From an uncultured Alphaproteobacteria bacterium (lineage in GTDB: Bacteria > Pseudomonadota > Alphaproteobacteria > RF32 > CAG-239), in assembly GCA_944391365.1 (NCBI GenBank), contig CALXTH010000117.1, positions 1-7,857 of the forward strand: DNA of 7,857 nt, given 5' to 3'. This document shows, one piece after another, positions 5,472 through 7,857 of the stretch (within the stretch, counting starts at the first letter, position 1; each line of letters opens with the position of its first letter). The position numbers and the translations under genes were made by a program. The notes under the pieces are model-generated. The model did no database searches. It saw only the letters and a program-made list of their open reading frames with translations, and was not told the origin of the DNA.

Positions 5472-5602
5472 AACGGTTGTCAAGACACAAGTGGAAACTG
5501 GTGTGTCTGGCGGCGGTCGTGGTTGCGGCCGTTGCCATGATAAAGCCCGAATATACGGAGAATGTGGCGCGGGCGTTTGTGCTGATTCTGGCGGGGGTGT
5601 GA
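5465..5602 (+). CDS. 45-residue single-TM protein, holin or pinholin candidate
   Basis: Starts at 5465, overlapping the previous stop by seven bases, and ends at 5602, where its TGA shares the A with the next ATG. The product has a basic N-terminus (VKRLSRHKWK), a hydrophobic segment at residues 12-25 (LVCLAAVVVAAVAM), a short polar hinge (KPEYTEN), and a second hydrophobic stretch at 36-45. GGGGTG at 5453-5458 could serve as ribosome site. Start-stop overlap on both sides argues for a real gene despite its size. Small basic proteins with one or two TM helices in lysis cassettes are often holins; here this is position-based inference. Confidence 0.6.
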   Translation: MVKRLSRHKWKLVCLAAVVVAAVAMIKPEYTENVARAFVLILAGV

Positions 5603-5805
5603 TGAAATATGCGGGAATTCTGGTTCTTCTGGCTGTTGCTCTTGTTGGAGCTTATCAGCTTGGGCGTTCTCATTCTGAATTGAAAATTGTGAAAGAACAG
5701 GTGGAGGTGATAAAATATGTGGAAAAAGAGCGGGCGGAAATACATTCGCGGCCTAATGCTTCCCGGGCTGCTTTGCTTGAGCTCATGCGTGCCGGTAAAT
5801 TATAG
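5602..5805 (+). CDS. Inner-membrane spanin (Rz-like)
   Basis: A 67-residue product beginning in the TGATG overlap with the preceding gene. Residues 3-20 are an uncleaved membrane anchor (YAGILVLLAVALVGAYQL), followed by a charged helical region at about 24-48 (ELKIVKEQVEVIKYVEKERAE) for the periplasm. This is the plan of an i-spanin, which pairs with an outer-membrane lipoprotein to fuse the two membranes in the last step of lysis. It is shorter than lambda Rz. The decisive evidence is the out-of-frame lipoprotein gene nested in its 3' half (5717-5938), the classic Rz/Rz1 architecture. Confidence 0.8.
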   Translation: MKYAGILVLLAVALVGAYQLGRSHSELKIVKEQVEVIKYVEKERAEIHSRPNASRAALLELMRAGKL

Positions 5806-5938
5806 CGGCTGCCCGGTTTATCCGGTGGCCGGGGCAAAAGTAGCGGCAGAGCTTGAGCAGGCCGGAGAACTTCCGGCGACATGGGAGTGGATCGGCAGAA
5901 TCGACAAGCTCAGACAGGAACTTGAACTATGCCGGTGA
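5717..5938 (+). CDS. Outer-membrane spanin lipoprotein (Rz1-like), overlapping the i-spanin gene
   Basis: A 73-residue product in the +1 frame relative to the i-spanin, overlapping it by 89 bases and extending beyond it. It has its own strong ribosome site, GGAGGTGA (5703-5710), six bases before the ATG. The N-terminus is basic (KKSGRKYIR), then hydrophobic, ending in LSSC: a lipobox with acylated Cys24 after signal peptidase II cleavage, leaving about 50 mature residues. The C-terminus (ELPATWEWIGRIDKLRQEL) suits binding to the i-spanin. Unlike lambda Rz1, which is fully embedded and Pro-rich, it is only partly embedded and not strongly Pro-rich. Confidence 0.85.
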   Translation: MWKKSGRKYIRGLMLPGLLCLSSCVPVNYSGCPVYPVAGAKVAAELEQAGELPATWEWIGRIDKLRQELELCR

Positions 5939-6021
5939 GGGGGAGGGTGATAATATTTGTTTGATTTTTAACGATATTTCAAAAAAAATTGCAGGATGTG
6001 GAAAAAAATGAAATTTTTTAC

Positions 6022-6049
6022 TTGACGACAGAGAAAAAATTTGTATATA
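6022..6049 (+). promoter_or_regulatory. Promoter of the tRNA pair
   Basis: TTGACG (6022-6027), a 16-base spacer and TATATA (6044-6049); start expected near 6056, about 28 bases before the first tRNA. It gives the tRNAs transcription independent of the lysis operon, whose last stop is at 5938. The 83 bases between that stop and the promoter are AT-rich with A/T runs and show no gene or clear terminator. Confidence 0.6.
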
Positions 6050-6083
6050 TAGAGACGTTGAGGGCGATATGGTACTTCACGTT

Positions 6084-6157
6084 GGCCGGTTGGCAGAATG
6101 GTTATGCAGAGGACTGCAAATCCTTTGATATCGGTTCAATTCCGGTACCGGCCTCCA
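6084..6157 (+). tRNA. tRNA-Cys(GCA)
   Basis: A full cloverleaf can be drawn. Acceptor GGCCGGT (6084-6090) pairs with ACCGGCC (6147-6153), followed by discriminator T and encoded CCA (6155-6157). Anticodon stem GAGGA/TCCTT encloses loop CTGCAAA, with anticodon GCA at 6116-6118. T-arm 6130-6146 has loop TTCAATT. The U73 discriminator is the expected identity base for tRNA-Cys. Confidence 0.95.
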
Positions 6158-6166
6158 AAGTTTCAT

Positions 6167-6241
6167 TCCGACTTAGCTCAGTGGTAGAGCAATCGGCTGT
6201 TAACCGATCGGTCGTTGGTTCGAGCCCAACAGTCGGAGCCA
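6167..6241 (+). tRNA. tRNA-Asn(GTT)
   Basis: Acceptor TCCGACT (6167-6173) pairs with AGTCGGA (6231-6237), then discriminator G and encoded CCA (6239-6241). D-arm sequence TAGCTCAGTGGTAGAGCA is canonical. Anticodon stem ATCGG/CCGAT encloses loop CTGTTAA with anticodon GTT at 6199-6201. T-loop is TTCGAGC. Only nine bases separate it from tRNA-Cys, so both come from one transcript. Confidence 0.97.
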
Positions 6242-6246
6242 TATTG

Positions 6247-6285
6247 AAAAAAAGGTCTTTTCTGTCAGGAAAAGGCCTTTTTTTT
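6247..6285 (+). terminator. Intrinsic terminator of the tRNA transcript
   Basis: A 16-bp stem (6247-6262 with 6269-6284) with one T-G pair, a 6-base loop and a run of eight T to 6285. The wobble would be an A-C mismatch on the minus strand. It begins five bases after the tRNA-Asn CCA. Confidence 0.9.
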
Positions 6286-6286
6286 G

Positions 6287-6303
6287 TGTTCCAAAATGGA
6301 ACA
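6287..6303. promoter_or_regulatory. 17-base palindrome, possible operator
   Basis: TGTTCCA, three A, TGGAACA: a perfect 7-bp inverted repeat with a 3-base centre, squeezed between two terminators. The size suits a dimeric repressor. It partly overlaps a poor promoter-like pair (TTCCAA at 6289-6294, TATTAA at 6312-6317). It could equally be an incidental hairpin. Confidence 0.3.
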
Positions 6304-6324
6304 GATGTTTGTATTAATGCGTTG

Positions 6325-6349
6325 TCCGGATGTTTATCCGGATTTTTTT
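6325..6349 (+). terminator. Second strong intrinsic terminator, upstream of the lysozyme-domain gene
   Basis: A 7-bp GC-rich stem TCCGGAT/ATCCGGA (6325-6331 with 6336-6342), loop GTTT, then seven T (6343-6349). It ends only 20 bases before the next start codon, so any promoter upstream would have to read through it; it may act as an attenuator. Confidence 0.8.
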
Positions 6350-6368
6350 ATTTTAAAGGAGAGATTAA

Positions 6369-7517
6369 ATGAATGAGACCAGAACTTTTTTAGAAAATAT
6401 TTTTGCGGGTAAGCAGCCGTTGCGGCGCGGTGATCGCCGGGAGGGCGAAAGCAAATATTATTTTTGGGATCCTCGTCATCGTACGGGAGAATCTCAGACC
6501 AATACAATTGATATTCCTGATTCTTGGAATACGGGGATTATTGATGATGAAAATGGTTTGAGGAGCAATTTTACCTGGCAGGATGTGGTGAATGCCAGAC
6601 AAAATCAGTTCGGACAGCCGGTAAACGGGGTAAATCAGCTGCAGACAGGGCAGAATAATCAGTCTGGTTGGAATAATGACCAGGCTGGTTGGGACAGTGT
6701 TTCGAAAATGGGGCAAAATACAAATTTTTCCGGTTATCGTAAAGGGATTAACGAGTTGGATGTGAATAAGTATTTTCCGGAAACAAGTGCCCGGTTTCCG
6801 ACTGTGAATAATAATTCTTATATGGCACAGGGAGCGGTTGAGCAGCAGATAGAAGTAGGACATCGGGACAAGAGTGCCGATTATTATTGGCCTCAAGGCA
6901 ATATGCCTAAAGAAACATTTGTCGGGGCGTATAATTTTATTAAGCCTTATGAAGGGATTTTACCGTATTTGTATTTGGATATAAATGGCAATCCGACAAT
7001 CGGCAGGGGGAGAATGCTTAATTCAAAAGAAGCGTTTATGGCTCTTCCGTTATATTATAAAAATCCGATGATGGGAATGATGTCTGCCAGTCAGGAGGAT
7101 AAATTAGCCGAATGGAACAGAATTCAGGAAATGAAAGCTGCCGGAATGTATGGAACAAAATATGGTGCCGGTGTTTATGCGCCTCATACCCAGCTGTATT
7201 TGAGTAATGATGAAATAAACCGGATGTTTGCTCAAGATATCAGCAATCGTTATGATGAGTTAATGCAATATCCGTGGTATCAGAAGATGCCAACGGGAAT
7301 GCAGATACCAATTTTGGATGCCCATTATCATGTGGGAATTTCTGATTTTAAAAAATTGAAAGAGTATGCAGAAAAAGGAGATTATCTTAATGTTTGCAAA
7401 GAACTTCATCGGGCGGATAACGGTAATGCCGGATTTATCAGGCGGAATAAGGAGGCTCAGGCAATGTGCTATCAGGCGATTCCTAAAGATAAACAGAAAA
7501 AGCTAAACAATTATTAG
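6369..7517 (+). CDS. GH24 (T4-type) lysozyme-domain protein with long Asn/Gln-rich N-terminal region
   Basis: A 382-residue protein; AAAGGAG at 6355-6361 lies seven bases before the ATG. Residues about 185-375 form a T4-lysozyme-like domain. FIKPYEGILPYLYLDINGNP followed by TIGRG places Glu195, Asp204 and Thr210 at exactly the spacing of T4 lysozyme Glu11, Asp20 and Thr26, so a muramidase is expected. Residues 1-180 are polar, rich in Asn, Gln, Gly and Trp, and probably disordered; they match nothing I recognise. There is no signal peptide or membrane anchor. The domain holds insertions (about 235-275, Met/Ala-rich) relative to compact phage lysozymes. By eye its codons are more AT-rich than the lysis genes. 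It is separated from the prophage lysis cassette by tRNAs and two terminators, and an exported protein follows. It could be a virion-associated lysozyme, a secreted effector, or cargo. Confidence 0.75.
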   Translation: MNETRTFLENIFAGKQPLRRGDRREGESKYYFWDPRHRTGESQTNTIDIPDSWNTGIIDDENGLRSNFTWQDVVNARQNQFGQPVNGVNQLQTGQNNQSGWNNDQAGWDSVSKMGQNTNFSGYRKGINELDVNKYFPETSARFPTVNNNSYMAQGAVEQQIEVGHRDKSADYYWPQGNMPKETFVGAYNFIKPYEGILPYLYLDINGNPTIGRGRMLNSKEAFMALPLYYKNPMMGMMSASQEDKLAEWNRIQEMKAAGMYGTKYGAGVYAPHTQLYLSNDEINRMFAQDISNRYDELMQYPWYQKMPTGMQIPILDAHYHVGISDFKKLKEYAEKGDYLNVCKELHRADNGNAGFIRRNKEAQAMCYQAIPKDKQKKLNNY

Positions 7518-7566
7518 GATTTGAGGATTATTATGTTTATTATTATAAAGTTAGAGAGATATAGTG

Positions 7567-7857
7567 ATGGGAAAAAATATAGCAGTTTTGGGTTTGGGGC
7601 TGAGTTTGTTTGCGGCGGGGACGGCGCAGGCGGATTCCTATATTAACGGTGTGGCGGTTGATTGTTTGCCGGAGTTGGGAATTTTACAGCTGATTCCGAA
7701 TAATTATAATGTCGGGTATGATAATCAGATGGCTTTTTTGAAAAGTAAGGAAAAGCAGGAGAGCTTGCGTGAGCAAAAGCATGTTTTTACGGAGCTGAAT
7801 GAAAAGACTTATTCTACGCAATGTGTTTTGTATGGCAAAAAGATAGATGTTTTGTTT
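7567..7857 (+). CDS. Exported periplasmic protein of unknown function, 3' truncated
   Basis: An open frame of 97 codons from ATG 7567 to the window edge. Residues 1-22 are a typical Sec signal peptide: MGKN, a hydrophobic core (IAVLGLGLSLFAAG), then AQA before Asp23. The mature part visible so far has two Cys (33 and 86), suited to a periplasmic disulfide, and a helical Lys/Glu/Gln-rich segment at about 59-80. Purine-rich AGAGAGA (7553-7559) is the only ribosome-site candidate. It starts 49 bases after the lysozyme-domain gene in the same direction, so the two may form an operon. I do not recognise the family; an immunity or inhibitor partner for the lysozyme is one hypothesis, an unrelated host protein another. 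Confidence 0.7.
   Translation, partial: MGKNIAVLGLGLSLFAAGTAQADSYINGVAVDCLPELGILQLIPNNYNVGYDNQMAFLKSKEKQESLREQKHVFTELNEKTYSTQCVLYGKKIDVLF

Noticed and set aside
4926..5483. Long leftward ORF opposite the polytopic membrane protein
   Set aside because: His/Pro/Arg-rich composition typical of an antisense shadow; the plus-strand gene has overlapping neighbours and coherent TM segments.
5989..6372. 127-codon rightward ORF
   Set aside because: It runs through both tRNA genes and the following terminators, which cannot be coding.
7533..7646. 37-codon ORF starting before the exported protein
   Set aside because: No good ribosome site and Gly-rich low-information product; the overlapping frame has a clear signal peptide.
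1..7857. CRISPR array, insertion sequence, integrase or long direct repeats
   Set aside because: None seen on reading both strands; no regularly spaced repeats and no transposase or recombinase motifs.

Overview
The window is the late end of a prophage in a Gram-negative bacterium, followed by a tRNA pair and two genes that probably belong to the host or to a cargo region. The Gram-negative assignment rests on a nested inner/outer-membrane spanin pair with a lipobox, a Sec signal peptide ending AQA, and tRNA genes with encoded CCA. The gene style resembles prophages of Alphaproteobacteria, but that is inference; no marker gene fixes the taxon.

Layout: (1) 1-3786, rightward tail-tip genes: the end of a structural protein with a short endosialidase-type (S74) C-terminal domain, a tail-collar fibre protein, a BppU-like baseplate protein, an Ala-rich coiled-coil fibre, and a Gly-rich probable receptor-binding adhesin. 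(2) 3787-4268, which looks empty of genes but holds at least three sigma70-type promoters, three terminator hairpins and a 22-23-codon ORF for a very hydrophobic peptide on the minus strand. I read it as an unrecognised type I toxin-antitoxin module plus a second small-RNA gene, sitting as a moron between the tail and lysis operons. (3) 4269-5938, a tightly overlapping lysis cassette: TM/coiled-coil protein, endolysin-like enzyme, polytopic membrane protein, a 45-residue TM protein (holin candidate), i-spanin and embedded o-spanin. (4) 6022-6285, a promoter, tRNA-Cys(GCA), tRNA-Asn(GTT) and a terminator. (5) 6287-7857, more AT-rich by eye: a palindrome, a second strong terminator, a 382-residue protein with a C-terminal T4-lysozyme-like domain, and the start of an exported protein.

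How the parts fit: the tail genes build the host-recognition tip. The lysis cassette degrades the wall and fuses the membranes at the end of infection. In the island between them, the peptide mRNA starts at about 4092 on the minus strand. A + strand RNA of about 82 nt (4019-4101) is antisense to the first ~74 nt of its long leader, the layout of cis-antisense type I toxin-antitoxin loci. The leader also contains a 16-bp long-range stem that is fully paired only in minus-strand RNA. A separate minus-strand RNA of about 84 nt (4219-4136) comes from a promoter with a perfect TATAAT and lies antisense to the leader of the lysis operon. The island calls come from reading promoters, stems and wobble/mismatch polarity by eye; no folding, homology search or expression data were available.
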